64,000 nt of DNA from Acidaminococcus fermentans DSM 20731 (lineage in GTDB: Bacteria > Bacillota > Negativicutes > Acidaminococcales > Acidaminococcaceae). The notes under the pieces are model-generated. The model searched no databases and was not told where the DNA came from. It was given only the letters and a program-made list of their open reading frames with translations. The position numbers and the translations under genes were made by a program. Shown here one piece after another: positions 40,017-49,665 of the stretch. Every line of letters begins with the position of its first letter. Within the stretch, counting starts at the first letter, position 1. The DNA lies in assembly GCF_000025305.1 (NCBI RefSeq), contig NC_013740.1, positions 1 through 64,000 of the forward strand, read 5' to 3'.

Positions 40017-40564
40017 GATCGGTTCCCCTCCTTCAGCTCTATTCATCTCCATTATACACAAACTTCAAAATCCCTTTTTAAAATCGTCCTGAAAGGGCGG
40101 TTTTTTTTCATAAAGAGAAGACCCGGATATCTTCCTCAAAGGAACAAATTATCAGAAAAATACGAAGAAACATTTTATGCCAAAAAAACGCCCTTTCATG
40201 GAATTTGTAAATTTTTCCCATTTTGGCGTGTTATAGTTTAGACAACCAATCAAGTGTCTGGCGAAAACTCCACTGGACTACCGCGGAAGGAATGTTGGAA
40301 ACCCGGAAAAATTCTCTGAAAACATGAATTTCCATCTAAATAAAAAATGGAAAATTCCGTAAATACGTATTGTGGATACAAACGAATATCTGCATGAAAA
40401 GGAATATACCGGAGAAAAAATAAAAAATCCTGAAAAGCAAGGGAATCAGGTGAAAAATATCTTGAAAACAAATCGGATGTCCGGAAGCGCGCACTGAGGC
40501 ATCCAACCAGATAATGCATGAAAATCCATCAGAAAGGCTTGAACAAGAAAAGGGGTGTGGCTTT
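40017..40564. other. AT-rich spacer between response regulator and adhesin
   Basis: A 548-base stretch, clearly more AT-rich than its surroundings, with no coding sequence recognised. It must hold divergent promoters. TATAGT at 40232 and ATTATA (minus -10) at 40051 are seen without convincing -35 elements, as expected of activator-dependent promoters. LytTR-type direct repeats were looked for but none was clear. Confidence 0.5.
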
Positions 40565-43500
40565 ATGAACAAGATCTACAAGGTGATCTGGAACAAAACA
40601 CGGGGTATGTACATGGTGGTTTCCGAACTGGCCAAAGGCCAGTCCAAGGACGGACGCCGGGCCGTGGGTCGGAAAAAAGTGGCACAGACCGCTGCGGCTC
40701 TGGCCGTATTCTTCAGCATTGTCTCTATGGGAGGGACGTCTTTTGCGGCGGATACCACGAAGGTCGACTCGTCGACTTCCGGTACGGCGGTAGAAGTTTA
40801 TACCAAAGACGGAACGGATAGCAAAGCGGCTGAACTGGATACCCGCATCACCAATGTGAAGGAATATCTGGAAAAACAGACTTCCGCCACTTATGTGAGT
40901 AAAGCTGATGCCGCCGTACAGGACGGAGCCATCGTCAAAGCAGATAAGACCATCGGTGAGAATGTAACCAACCTGGATGCTGCTCTGGCCAAGGAAACCG
41001 CCGCCCGGATCGGTGCCGATAAAGCCCAGGACAAGGTGATCCAGGCTGTCAATGACAATCTGGTGCAGAGTGTCACTACCATCAACAAGAATGTGGCTGA
41101 TGGATTCACTGCCTTGAACCAGGCAGATGCCAAGGAAGCTGCAGCCCGGGAAGCGAAAGACAATGAACTGAACGAACGGATTACGAACGAAGCCAATGAA
41201 ATCCACAAAACGACGAATCAACTGCAGGGTGATCTCGCTACGGAAACGGCTGCCCGTGAAGCTGGCGATACAGCGCTGAATATCCGGATTACCAATGTGA
41301 AGGCATATCTGGAACAACAGACTTCCGACAAGTATGTGAGCAAGGCCGATGCCGCCGTACAGGATGGGGCCATCGTGAAAGCCAATAAGACCATCGGCGA
41401 AAACGTGACCAACCTGGATGCCGCCCTGGCCAGCGAAACCGCAGCCCGGATCGGTGCGGACAAGGCCCAGGACAAGGTGATCCAGACGGTTAATGACAAT
41501 CTGGTGCAGAGTGTCAATACCATAAACCAGAATATGGCTGCTGGATTCAACGCCCTGAGTCAGGCGGATGCCAATGAACTGGCCGGCCGTGTGGCAGCGG
41601 ATACCGAATTGGCGAAAGCGGTGAACAATGGATTGAGCCTGGACCAGGACAATGTACTGCAAAAGAACACCACCAGTGTGGAAGAGGATGGGACAGTCAC
41701 CACTTCCAAAGAAGCGGCAACGACTCTGGTGATGAACAAAGATGGTAACAACCAGATTACCCTCAGTGAAAACGGGATCAAAGTGGGCCTGAACAGCACC
41801 GTCCAGGATGCCAAGGGATTCTATGCCGGCGGCGATAATGCCGAGGCGGCCAAGGCCGCTCTCAATGCGGACGGCAGCATCAAAGGCGCCGATGGTGCCT
41901 TTGCTGTGGATACCAGCGGCAACGTGACTTCTGGTAACGTGACATCTACCGGGACGGTACAGGGAACTACCCTGACTGATGGAAAAGGTGCGTCCATGAG
42001 CAATGGCGTCGTGACAGGCAAGACGCTGACCGATGGCACCGCTTCTCTTAGCAACGGCAACCTGACGGGAGCTCATAACATTACGGCTGACGGAACCATT
42101 ACCGGGGCGACCCTGACCGATGGCAAAGCCACCATCAGCAATGGCAATATCAAAACCAACGGCGGATTCATCCAGACCGGTGGCGGCAACGTAAACACCC
42201 AGGGCGGCGAAGTCCGTACCAATGGGGGCAAGGTGGCCACTTCCGGCGGTGAAATCAACACCGGATCCGGAGCCATTAAGACCGTAGGCGGCGATATCCT
42301 GACAGCCGGCGGCAAACTGAACACCAGCGGCGGCGACATTGCAGCAGGGACCGGGAACATTTCCGGCCAGAATATTACAGCCAGCGGAGTGCTGCGCGGT
42401 GACAGCCTTACCGTAGCCAAAGGGATGACCGGGCACAGCCTGACCCTGACCGGCGGAGACCTGGATGCAGGAGCCGGGACCATCAAGACTACTGGCAAAG
42501 TACAGGCAGGAACGCTGGAAACCACTGGCGATGCCACCATTGGCGGCGACCTGGATGTAAAAGGTGACCTTTCTGTAGAAGGCAAATTCAATGCCAATAC
42601 CCTGTCCAGTAAACTGGATGAAAACAACTATACCACCATCAACGGTGGAAAGACTCAGTCCATGAATCTGAAGATGGATGCGGCAACGGGTGAAACTAAG
42701 GCCAGTGCCTCTACCTTCGATGAAAAAGGCAGCAATACCTGGGCGAAAGATGATGATTCCATCGGCAAGAGCACTGTTACTGCCGACAGCATCAGCCAGA
42801 AACTTTCGAATACTGGCGATAACCCGACGGCGTATGCAGAATCCACTATGAGCCAGGGTACGGACAACAAGTACACCATGACTGATACCGTAAAGGACGG
42901 GGACAAGACCAACGTGGCCTTCCAGTCTGCAACGGAATCCAGCGATGTAATCACCGAAGGCTCCGGAGATTCCGCCAAGACTTCCACCTTCCGGCAGAAA
43001 ATCGATCAGATCCTCCAGGAAATCAGAACTTCTGATGAAATTTATTCCAAGATCGATCAAACTGTGAATAAAATGAATAGCACGGTGAGGGACGGCGCCA
43101 ACAGCACCTCGGTAGAACAGGGGACTCAGAATATCACTCATACGGCGGAACAGGGAACCATTTCCAATATCGCCAAAGACCTGGTGAACACAGCCACCGG
43201 AAACATGCTCAATACGATTGGCGGCGAAATGAAGACCACTGTCACCGGCGATGTGACGGAAGATTACAAAGCCAACCTGGATACCAAGGTCGGGGGCAAT
43301 GAAACCCGTACCGTGGAAGGCACCTTGACGGAAATGGTAACTGGTGATGTAACGGAAGACTACAAAGCCAACCTGAGCACCACGGTAGGCGGAAACCAGA
43401 CCACGACCGTAACCGGTGACAGCAGCCTGACGGCGGAAAACATCACCAACGAAGCGAAGAACAAGATTACCAACAAGGCTATCGATGTAGAAACCGATGC

Positions 43501-45937
43501 TACCAGTTCCATCGTACAGAAAGTGACGAATGATGCCGGTTCCAATACTTCTACCCAGCTGTCTTATCAGACTAAAGAAGAAATGAGCCAGGCTGATGGC
43601 AAGACTGCTTCCTATCTCCGGGGTGCAGCCGAAGAAAAATCCCAGCTGATTGATGGTAGCCAGAAGACCACCATCGACACCATTGCCGGTCAGACCAATA
43701 CCAACATTACGGATGGAACCAATACATCCAACGACCTGCAGAAAGCAGATCAGATCGCTTCCTCCGTAACCGACGGCACCAATACCACCGTGGTGAACCA
43801 GAATGCCGGAAGCCTCGCTTCCTCCATTACCGACGGGACCAAGGCCAACAACACCAACAGCACCGTAGACAAATCGGAACAGCTGATCAAAGCCAGCGAT
43901 ACCCAGTACAGCGCTACGTCTAAGACAGCTACTAAGATGGAAGATGCCCTGGTAAGCGGCGGCAGTGTCATCGACGTTATCAAGAACCTGGACGATGCAG
44001 CCAACCCGTTCATCGGCAGCGCCGTAACGGATGGCACCAACAGCACTGGCATTACCCAGACGGCAAAAGATATCACCAACACGGCTAAGAACGGTACGAT
44101 CGCCAATGAGGCCAAGGATATCACCAACAACGCTGCGGAAAACATGACCAACACCGTTGGCAAAGATCTGACCACCACTGTCGGTGGCGAAATGAAGACC
44201 ACTGTCACTGGTGATGTGACGGAAGACTACAAAGCCAACCTGAGCACCACGGTAGGCGGAAACCAGACCACGACCGTAACCGGTGACAGCAGCCTCTCTG
44301 CCAAGAACATCACCAATACGGCAACGGAAAAACTGTCCAACGCTGCGGCAGAAATCGAAAACAGCGCTTCTACCTCTATCACCGACAAAGTAGGCGCCAA
44401 TGTAGAGCGGACCATGACCACCAAGAAGATTTCCGAATCTGTGAAGGATGGTACCAAGAGCAACTCCTTCAGCAAGACCGCTGAAAAGGATATCAACATC
44501 ATCACCGATGGCACCAATACCAGCACTTTGAGCCAGCTGGCCGACAGTGTAAATACATCCCTCAAGAACGGAACCCAGTCGCTCAACAATACGAAGACCG
44601 TGACCGAGGATGTAACCAAGGTGACTGACAAGAACACCGGTGCCTTCTCCAGCAGCAGCCAGAAGGCCGATGCCATGACCAACACTGTGAAGAACGGCAG
44701 CAAGAGCAATACTGTAACGGAAACGGCTGCCACTTCTGAACAGAAACTGGTCAGCGGGAACATCATCGACATCCTGAAGGATGCGGAAAACGGGTATGTG
44801 AATACCACCGTTACCAGCAGTGATGGAGCGTCCAGCACCAGTGTGCAGCAGGGGACTGCTGACATCACCAACACCGCCAAACAGGGGACCATCACCAACG
44901 AGGCCAAGGACCTGGTGAACAAGGCAGCTGAAAACATCACCAATACGGCTGGGAACCGGATCCAGGACAAAGTGGGCACGACGACCGTAACCACCACCGA
45001 TGGACTGACCAAACTGACCAACGAAGCCGGGAATCACAAGACCCAGATGGATTATGCAGAAGTGCTGCAAAATCTGTCCGTGGGCGGCAACGCTGCCGTA
45101 GCCGGCAATGTGACGGCCAGCTCCTACAAGGTAGCTGACAAGACCTACATCGACCAGAACGGCATCAACGCCAACAACCAGAAGGTGACCAACGTGGCTG
45201 ACGGCGAAGTGGCTGAAGGCAGCACCGATGCTGTGAACGGCGGCCAGCTCCATGCCACCAACCAGAGAGTCTCCACGGTGGAGAACCGGATGGACGGTGT
45301 GGAAAACCGCGTAGACCGGGTGGAAAACCGGGTGGACAACCTGGACAACCGGATCGACAAGGTGGGCGCAAGTGCAGCCGCTATGGCCAACCTGCACCCC
45401 ATGGACTTCGATGAGGATTCCAAGGTCAGCGTGGCAGCGGCTGTGGGCAGCTACCGCAGCGAAACCGCCGGTGCCCTGGGTGTGTTCTACCGGCCGACGG
45501 ACCGCGTCATGCTGAACGTTTCCACCAGCTTCGGCAACGGGGAAAACATGGTCGGCGGCGGCGTATCCTTCAAGCTGGGCAAGAGCAGCAAACGGCTGCA
45601 GCAGGCAGAAGCCACCAATGCGGCCCTGTCCAAACAGGTGACCAACCTGCAGAACCGGCTGGATGCCCTGCTGGGTGTGCTGAACCCGAACCTGTCCAAG
45701 GCATTCCCGGATGTACCGGCCAACCACTGGGCCTACGAAGCCGTAAGCCGGCTGGCAGGCAACGACATCATCCAGGGATACGAAGATGGCAAGTATCACG
45801 GCGAACGGACCATGAGCCGGTATGAAATGGCGGAAATCATCTACAACGCCCTGTCCAAGGGTGCCAAGGCGGAAGCCAAGCTGGTAGAAGAATTCCGGCC
45901 CGAACTCCAGGCAATGGCTGCTCAAAGAAAAGCGTAA
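40565..45937 (+). CDS. Trimeric autotransporter adhesin (YadA-like) with C-terminal SLH domain
   Basis: A 1,790-residue surface fibre. The N-terminus is an extended signal peptide (ESPR): MNKIYKVIWNKTRG..VVSELAKG, then a hydrophobic core ending SFAADT near 61. A long passenger follows. It has coiled-coil repeats (two copies of an ITNVK..SKADAAVQDGAIV module at about 92-180 and 238-325). A G/T/N-rich beta-type head lies near 420-680. A stalk with repeated GDVTEDYKANL and TDGTNTS segments runs near 830-1500. The YadA anchor barrel (about 1600-1677) is followed by a coiled coil and an SLH domain (about 1713-1770; AFPDVPANHWAYEAVSRLA). The SLH domain would be periplasmic and could tie the barrel to peptidoglycan, as in OmpM of Negativicutes. 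The start at 40565 has AGGGGTG; an upstream ATG lacks the ESPR pattern. Confidence 0.9.
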   Translation: MNKIYKVIWNKTRGMYMVVSELAKGQSKDGRRAVGRKKVAQTAAALAVFFSIVSMGGTSFAADTTKVDSSTSGTAVEVYTKDGTDSKAAELDTRITNVKEYLEKQTSATYVSKADAAVQDGAIVKADKTIGENVTNLDAALAKETAARIGADKAQDKVIQAVNDNLVQSVTTINKNVADGFTALNQADAKEAAAREAKDNELNERITNEANEIHKTTNQLQGDLATETAAREAGDTALNIRITNVKAYLEQQTSDKYVSKADAAVQDGAIVKANKTIGENVTNLDAALASETAARIGADKAQDKVIQTVNDNLVQSVNTINQNMAAGFNALSQADANELAGRVAADTELAKAVNNGLSLDQDNVLQKNTTSVEEDGTVTTSKEAATTLVMNKDGNNQITLSENGIKVGLNSTVQDAKGFYAGGDNAEAAKAALNADGSIKGADGAFAVDTSGNVTSGNVTSTGTVQGTTLTDGKGASMSNGVVTGKTLTDGTASLSNGNLTGAHNITADGTITGATLTDGKATISNGNIKTNGGFIQTGGGNVNTQGGEVRTNGGKVATSGGEINTGSGAIKTVGGDILTAGGKLNTSGGDIAAGTGNISGQNITASGVLRGDSLTVAKGMTGHSLTLTGGDLDAGAGTIKTTGKVQAGTLETTGDATIGGDLDVKGDLSVEGKFNANTLSSKLDENNYTTINGGKTQSMNLKMDAATGETKASASTFDEKGSNTWAKDDDSIGKSTVTADSISQKLSNTGDNPTAYAESTMSQGTDNKYTMTDTVKDGDKTNVAFQSATESSDVITEGSGDSAKTSTFRQKIDQILQEIRTSDEIYSKIDQTVNKMNSTVRDGANSTSVEQGTQNITHTAEQGTISNIAKDLVNTATGNMLNTIGGEMKTTVTGDVTEDYKANLDTKVGGNETRTVEGTLTEMVTGDVTEDYKANLSTTVGGNQTTTVTGDSSLTAENITNEAKNKITNKAIDVETDATSSIVQKVTNDAGSNTSTQLSYQTKEEMSQADGKTASYLRGAAEEKSQLIDGSQKTTIDTIAGQTNTNITDGTNTSNDLQKADQIASSVTDGTNTTVVNQNAGSLASSITDGTKANNTNSTVDKSEQLIKASDTQYSATSKTATKMEDALVSGGSVIDVIKNLDDAANPFIGSAVTDGTNSTGITQTAKDITNTAKNGTIANEAKDITNNAAENMTNTVGKDLTTTVGGEMKTTVTGDVTEDYKANLSTTVGGNQTTTVTGDSSLSAKNITNTATEKLSNAAAEIENSASTSITDKVGANVERTMTTKKISESVKDGTKSNSFSKTAEKDINIITDGTNTSTLSQLADSVNTSLKNGTQSLNNTKTVTEDVTKVTDKNTGAFSSSSQKADAMTNTVKNGSKSNTVTETAATSEQKLVSGNIIDILKDAENGYVNTTVTSSDGASSTSVQQGTADITNTAKQGTITNEAKDLVNKAAENITNTAGNRIQDKVGTTTVTTTDGLTKLTNEAGNHKTQMDYAEVLQNLSVGGNAAVAGNVTASSYKVADKTYIDQNGINANNQKVTNVADGEVAEGSTDAVNGGQLHATNQRVSTVENRMDGVENRVDRVENRVDNLDNRIDKVGASAAAMANLHPMDFDEDSKVSVAAAVGSYRSETAGALGVFYRPTDRVMLNVSTSFGNGENMVGGGVSFKLGKSSKRLQQAEATNAALSKQVTNLQNRLDALLGVLNPNLSKAFPDVPANHWAYEAVSRLAGNDIIQGYEDGKYHGERTMSRYEMAEIIYNALSKGAKAEAKLVEEFRPELQAMAAQRKA

Positions 45938-45985
45938 CCATCTCCCCAGATGCTACCCACACCCCCTTTGAGCATACCATACAGC

Positions 45986-46024
45986 AAAACAACCCCCTCG
46001 CAGCGATGCGAGGGGGTTGTTTTT
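45986..46024. terminator. Bidirectional terminator between adhesin and mnmA
   Basis: AAACAACCCCCTCGCA / TGCGAGGGGGTTGTTTTT, a long stem T-rich on both sides. Confidence 0.85.
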
Positions 46025-46038
46025 ACAGCATTTTCTAT

Positions 46039-47109
46039 TTATTCGATCGTTCCGCCGCCCAGGACCACTTCTCCGTCGTACAGTACGGCGGCCTGGCCGG
46101 GGGTGATGGCCCTCTGGGGTTCATCGAACTGGATGGTGAACGTATCTTTCCCGGTGGGGGTCACGGTGGCGGGCTGGGCGTCCTGACGATACCGCACCTT
46201 CACCTGGCAGCGTACGGGGCCTGCCGGCACTTCACCGCTGATCCAGTTGGCCTCGCCCACGCTGGCTTTCCGGCTGAACAGGGCCTCGCTGGGTCCCACC
46301 ACGATGGCGTTCTTTTTGGGGTCGATCTTCACCACGTACAGGGGGAAATCCGGCTGGTTCAGGCCCAGATGTTTGTGCTGGCCCAGGGTGTAATAAATGA
46401 TGCCCCTGTGCTGGCCGATCACGTTGCCTTCAAGGTCCAGGAAAGGGCCCGGCTGGGGCCTGTAATCCAGGATCCGCTGGACGGCATCGGTGTATTGCCC
46501 GTTGGGCACGAAGCAGATATCCTGGCTGTCGGGTTTGTGGGAGTTGATGAATCCGTTCTCCTCGGCGATCTCCCGGGTATGGGTCTTGTGGTATCCGCCC
46601 AGGGGGAAACAGGTATGGGCCAGCTGCTCCTGGGTCAGGTTGTACAATACATAGCTCTGGTCCTTTTTCGGGTCCAGGGCTTTCAGCAATTCGTATTTGC
46701 CGGTCGTTTCATTTTTCCGGATGCGGGCGTAGTGGCCGGTGACCACGCAGTCGCAGCCCAGCTCCCGGGCCCGCTGGTACAGGGCTCCGAATTTCAGGAA
46801 TTTGTTGCAGTCGATGCAGGGGTTGGGAGTATGGCCCAGGGTGTAGCTGCGGGCAAATTTTTCCATGACATCGTGTTTGAATTCCTCGGTGTAGTTAAAT
46901 ACGTAAAAGGGCATGCCCAGCCGGGCGCAGACGCTGCGGGCATCTTCCACATCGCTGAGGCTGCAGCAGGTTTTGGTGCTGCAGTACCCTGCATCCGGGT
47001 TGTTGTACAGTTTCATGTTGCAGCCGATGCAGTCGTACCCTGCATCCTGCATCAGTTTAGCGGAAACGGAGCTGTCCACCCCGCCGCTCATGGCAATGAG
47101 AGCTTTCAT
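46039..47109 (-). CDS. mnmA: tRNA-specific 2-thiouridylase
   Basis: A 356-residue enzyme that thiolates U34 of Lys, Glu and Gln tRNAs. The PP-loop SGGVDSS is at residues 8-14. The catalytic cysteines are in NPCIDCNKFLKFG and DICFVPNG, and GHYARI is typical. The start at 47109 has AAAGGATC; a long upstream extension on the same frame overlaps the desulfurase gene and is rejected. It follows the cysteine desulfurase gene by 11 bases; the desulfurase presumably supplies its sulfur. Confidence 0.94.
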   Translation of the reverse strand: MKALIAMSGGVDSSVSAKLMQDAGYDCIGCNMKLYNNPDAGYCSTKTCCSLSDVEDARSVCARLGMPFYVFNYTEEFKHDVMEKFARSYTLGHTPNPCIDCNKFLKFGALYQRARELGCDCVVTGHYARIRKNETTGKYELLKALDPKKDQSYVLYNLTQEQLAHTCFPLGGYHKTHTREIAEENGFINSHKPDSQDICFVPNGQYTDAVQRILDYRPQPGPFLDLEGNVIGQHRGIIYYTLGQHKHLGLNQPDFPLYVVKIDPKKNAIVVGPSEALFSRKASVGEANWISGEVPAGPVRCQVKVRYRQDAQPATVTPTGKDTFTIQFDEPQRAITPGQAAVLYDGEVVLGGGTIE

Positions 47110-47120
47110 GATGATCCTTT

Positions 47121-48272
47121 CTATGCTTGCTGATGGAGCTTCCGCAGTCGGGCCACTTCCCGGGTCACGGTTTCCACGATGAAATGGACCTGCTCCAGGG
47201 TGATGTCGTCGCCCAGGGAGAAACGGAGGGAGCATCTGGCTTCTTCCGGGGTGCAGCCCAGGGCCAGGAGCACATGGCTGGGTTCCGGTGAACCGGAGGC
47301 ACAGGCGGACCCGGCGGAAACACAGATCCCGGCCATGCCCAGCACTGGCAGCAGGGCTTCGGCGGGGACTCCGTCGAAGGCCATATTCAGATGGCCGGGG
47401 AGCCGGGGCACCTGGCCGCTGTGGACCCGGGTGCCGGGGAGGGTCAGGAGCTGCTGTTCCAGGGCATCCCGGGCGGCGGCCATCCGGGATGCATTGGCCT
47501 CCAGGTTCCGGATGGCTTCTTCCAGGGCGGCGGCCATGCCTACGATGCCGGGGACGTTTTCTGTTCCTGCCCGTTTGCCCCGTTCCTGTTCTCCTCCGAA
47601 AATCAGGCTTTCCAGTTCAATGCCTCGCCGTGCAAAAAGGATACCAACCCCTTTCGGTCCATGGAATTTATGGGCGGAACCGGAAAGGAAGTCGATGTCC
47701 GTATCCTTCAGGGTCAGGGGGATGTGCCCCAGGGCCTGGACGGCGTCGGTGTGGAACAGGGCTCCCCGGGCGTGGGCCATGGCAGCCAGCCGGGCAATGG
47801 GCTGGATGGCGCCGGTTTCGTTGTTGGCGGCCATAATGGACACCAGGGCGGTTTCCGGGGTCAGGGCCTGTTCCAGGGCGGCCGGTTCCACCTGGCCTTC
47901 CCGGTTCACCGGCAGCAGGGTCACGGTAAAGCCTTCCGCCTGGAGGGCTTCCAGGGTGTGGAGGATGGCGTGGTGTTCGATGGCGCTGGAGATCAGATGG
48001 GTGCGGCCCTGCTTTTTTCCCCAGGTGGCAGCGGTGCGAAGGATCTGGTTATCAGCCTCACTGCCCCCGGAAGTAAAGGTGATCTCGCCGGGACGGCAGC
48101 CCAGGAGCCCGGCGATGGTTTCCCGGGAGCCGATCAGAGCCCGGGAGGCTTCCTGCCCCAGGGGATAGGTGCTGGAGGGGTTGCCGTACTGTTCTGTAAA
48201 ATAAGGCAGCATGGCCTCCAGGACCTTGGGCAGGACCCGGGTGGTGGCTGCGTTGTCGGCATAGACGAACAT
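47121..48272 (-). CDS. Cysteine desulfurase (IscS/NifS family)
   Basis: A 383-residue PLP enzyme that moves sulfur from cysteine to acceptors. PLP Lys202 is in SGSAHKFHGPKG, the active Cys324 in SAGSACASGSPEPSH and the PLP contact His in IEHHA. The flexible loop length matches IscS-like group I enzymes. The absence of an adjacent iscU and the tight linkage to mnmA suggest a role dedicated to tRNA thiolation. AAGGAG precedes the ATG. Confidence 0.93.
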   Translation of the reverse strand: MFVYADNAATTRVLPKVLEAMLPYFTEQYGNPSSTYPLGQEASRALIGSRETIAGLLGCRPGEITFTSGGSEADNQILRTAATWGKKQGRTHLISSAIEHHAILHTLEALQAEGFTVTLLPVNREGQVEPAALEQALTPETALVSIMAANNETGAIQPIARLAAMAHARGALFHTDAVQALGHIPLTLKDTDIDFLSGSAHKFHGPKGVGILFARRGIELESLIFGGEQERGKRAGTENVPGIVGMAAALEEAIRNLEANASRMAAARDALEQQLLTLPGTRVHSGQVPRLPGHLNMAFDGVPAEALLPVLGMAGICVSAGSACASGSPEPSHVLLALGCTPEEARCSLRFSLGDDITLEQVHFIVETVTREVARLRKLHQQA

Positions 48273-48411
48273 GGTGGTGCTCCTTTGTGAATTGATATCC
48301 TATCATTATACTACAGGTTGGAGAGAGAGGGAACCCATCCACGTTCCCCGCCCCTTTCAGGGGACGGACAAGCCCTTCGGGCAAAATCCTGCAGTTGTCC
48401 TTCTTTTTTTC

Positions 48412-48440
48412 TTGCATTTATTTCTTCTTCATGCTATACT
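48412..48440 (+). promoter_or_regulatory. Promoter of the rpsF-ssb-rpsR operon
   Basis: TTGCAT, 17 bases, TATACT. The leader to rpsF is about 70 bases. No further structure was recognised. Confidence 0.75.
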
Positions 48441-48516
48441 TTTAAGGCTGTATATATTATATATACTTCTTCTGCCCTCATGGTAGAGGAGCAAATCCAA
48501 AGGAGGAGGTGATTTC

Positions 48517-48801
48517 GTGAATAACTACGAAGTCATGTACATCGTTAAACCGGTAGAAGAGGACGCTTTCAACGCTGTTGTAAAGAAGTTCGATGACCTG
48601 CTGGTGGCTAACGGCGCTACGATCGAAAAAACCGATAAGTGGGGCAAAAAACGTTTGGCATATGCTATTCAGGACTTCAATGATGGTCTGTATGTTCTGA
48701 CCACGTTTGCCGCTGAACCTGCAGCCGTAAAGGAACTGGACCGTGTGATGAAGATTACTGACGATATCCTGCGTCACATGATCATTCGCAAAGGCGAATA
48801 A
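48517..48801 (+). CDS. rpsF: 30S ribosomal protein S6
   Basis: A 94-residue S6, with NNYEVMYIVKPVEED at the N-terminus and the S18-contact strand GKKRLAYAIQ. The start codon is GTG behind AAGGAGGAGGTGA, an unusually strong ribosome site. First gene of the classical rpsF-ssb-rpsR operon. Confidence 0.96.
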   Translation: MNNYEVMYIVKPVEEDAFNAVVKKFDDLLVANGATIEKTDKWGKKRLAYAIQDFNDGLYVLTTFAAEPAAVKELDRVMKITDDILRHMIIRKGE

Positions 48802-48814
48802 GGAGGCTGGGTGT

Positions 48815-49258
48815 ATGAATCGCATTATCTTGTTGGGCCGTCTCGTACGGGATCCGGAAGTCCGGGTTACACCTACGGAAAAAACGGTCTGCACCTTTAC
48901 TCTGGCAGTTGACCGTCCCTTCGCTTCGAAGAACGGCCAGCGGGAAGCGGATTTTATCAACATTGTAACGTGGAATAAAACCGCTGAATTATGTGGGAAC
49001 AGTTTGACCAAGGGTCAGAGAGCTCTGGTGGAAGGGCGTCTGCAGATCCGCAGCTACGATGGCAAGGACGGGAACAAGCATTACATGACGGAAGTCATTG
49101 CGGACCGTGTGGAATTCATCGAGCGGAAGGGCTCCGGCAATCCTGCCGCAGGCCAGCAGAATCCTCCATCCCAGAATCAGTCCTCTCAGGGCGGCTCCGC
49201 CGGTCCCATGGGTGGCTTTGGCTCTGAAGTAGGTTTTGACGAAGAGATCCCATTCTAA
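48815..49258 (+). CDS. ssb: Single-stranded DNA-binding protein
   Basis: A 147-residue SSB with an OB fold (about 1-105; NRIILLGRLVRDPEVR, FINIVTWNKTAELC), a Gln/Gly/Ser-rich linker and the acidic tip DEEIPF that recruits partners. It lies between rpsF and rpsR, as in most Firmicutes. Confidence 0.96.
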   Translation: MNRIILLGRLVRDPEVRVTPTEKTVCTFTLAVDRPFASKNGQREADFINIVTWNKTAELCGNSLTKGQRALVEGRLQIRSYDGKDGNKHYMTEVIADRVEFIERKGSGNPAAGQQNPPSQNQSSQGGSAGPMGGFGSEVGFDEEIPF

Positions 49259-49279
49259 AAGGGAGGATAGAGAATAGCT

Positions 49280-49516
49280 ATGATGAAGCGTGAAAGAGGA
49301 AATCGGAGACCCAGAAGAAAAGTCTGCTCCTTCTGCGTCGACAAAGTCCAGGAAATCGATTATAAAGATGCCGCCAAGCTGCGGAAGTTCATCACCGAAC
49401 GGGGCAAGATCCTGCCTCGCCGGATTTCCGGCACCTGTGCAAAACATCAGCGTCAGCTGACCATTGCCATCAAACGTGCCAGAAACGTTGCACTGCTGCC
49501 GTTTACGGCTGAATAA
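49280..49516 (+). CDS. rpsR: 30S ribosomal protein S18
   Basis: A 78-residue S18 with the expected basic N-terminus and [21 protein letters not shown] Cys pair at the N-terminal side (KVCSFC) suggests a zinc-binding (C+) version. Two ATGs are adjacent. It is followed by a strong terminator. Confidence 0.95.
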   Translation: MMKRERGNRRPRRKVCSFCVDKVQEIDYKDAAKLRKFITERGKILPRRISGTCAKHQRQLTIAIKRARNVALLPFTAE

Positions 49517-49525
49517 GCTGGATGC

Positions 49526-49560
49526 AAAAGACAGATCCTTCGGGGTCTGTCTTTTTTTTG
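49526..49560 (+). terminator. Terminator after rpsR
   Basis: AAAAGACAGATCC-TTCG-GGGTCTGTCTTTTT, a stable tetraloop stem with a long T-run. Confidence 0.9.
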
Positions 49561-49665
49561 CCAAATATTGTAGAATAGTAGGGAAACGCTCCCTTGGCTG
49601 TCAATGGCCAATGGCCGAAGGAAGCCGGCTGCGCCGGCATTATCTTTTCATGGAGGAATATCGCT

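Noticed and set aside
40840-45000. Repeats in the adhesin gene as a possible CRISPR array
   Set aside because: The repeats are in frame, variable in spacing, coding for coiled-coil and beta modules, and there are no cas genes.
46039-47235. Longer mnmA product starting at 47235
   Set aside because: The extra 42 residues overlap the upstream desulfurase gene and are unlike the family N-terminus; the start at 47109 has a ribosome site and MKALIAMSGGVDSS.
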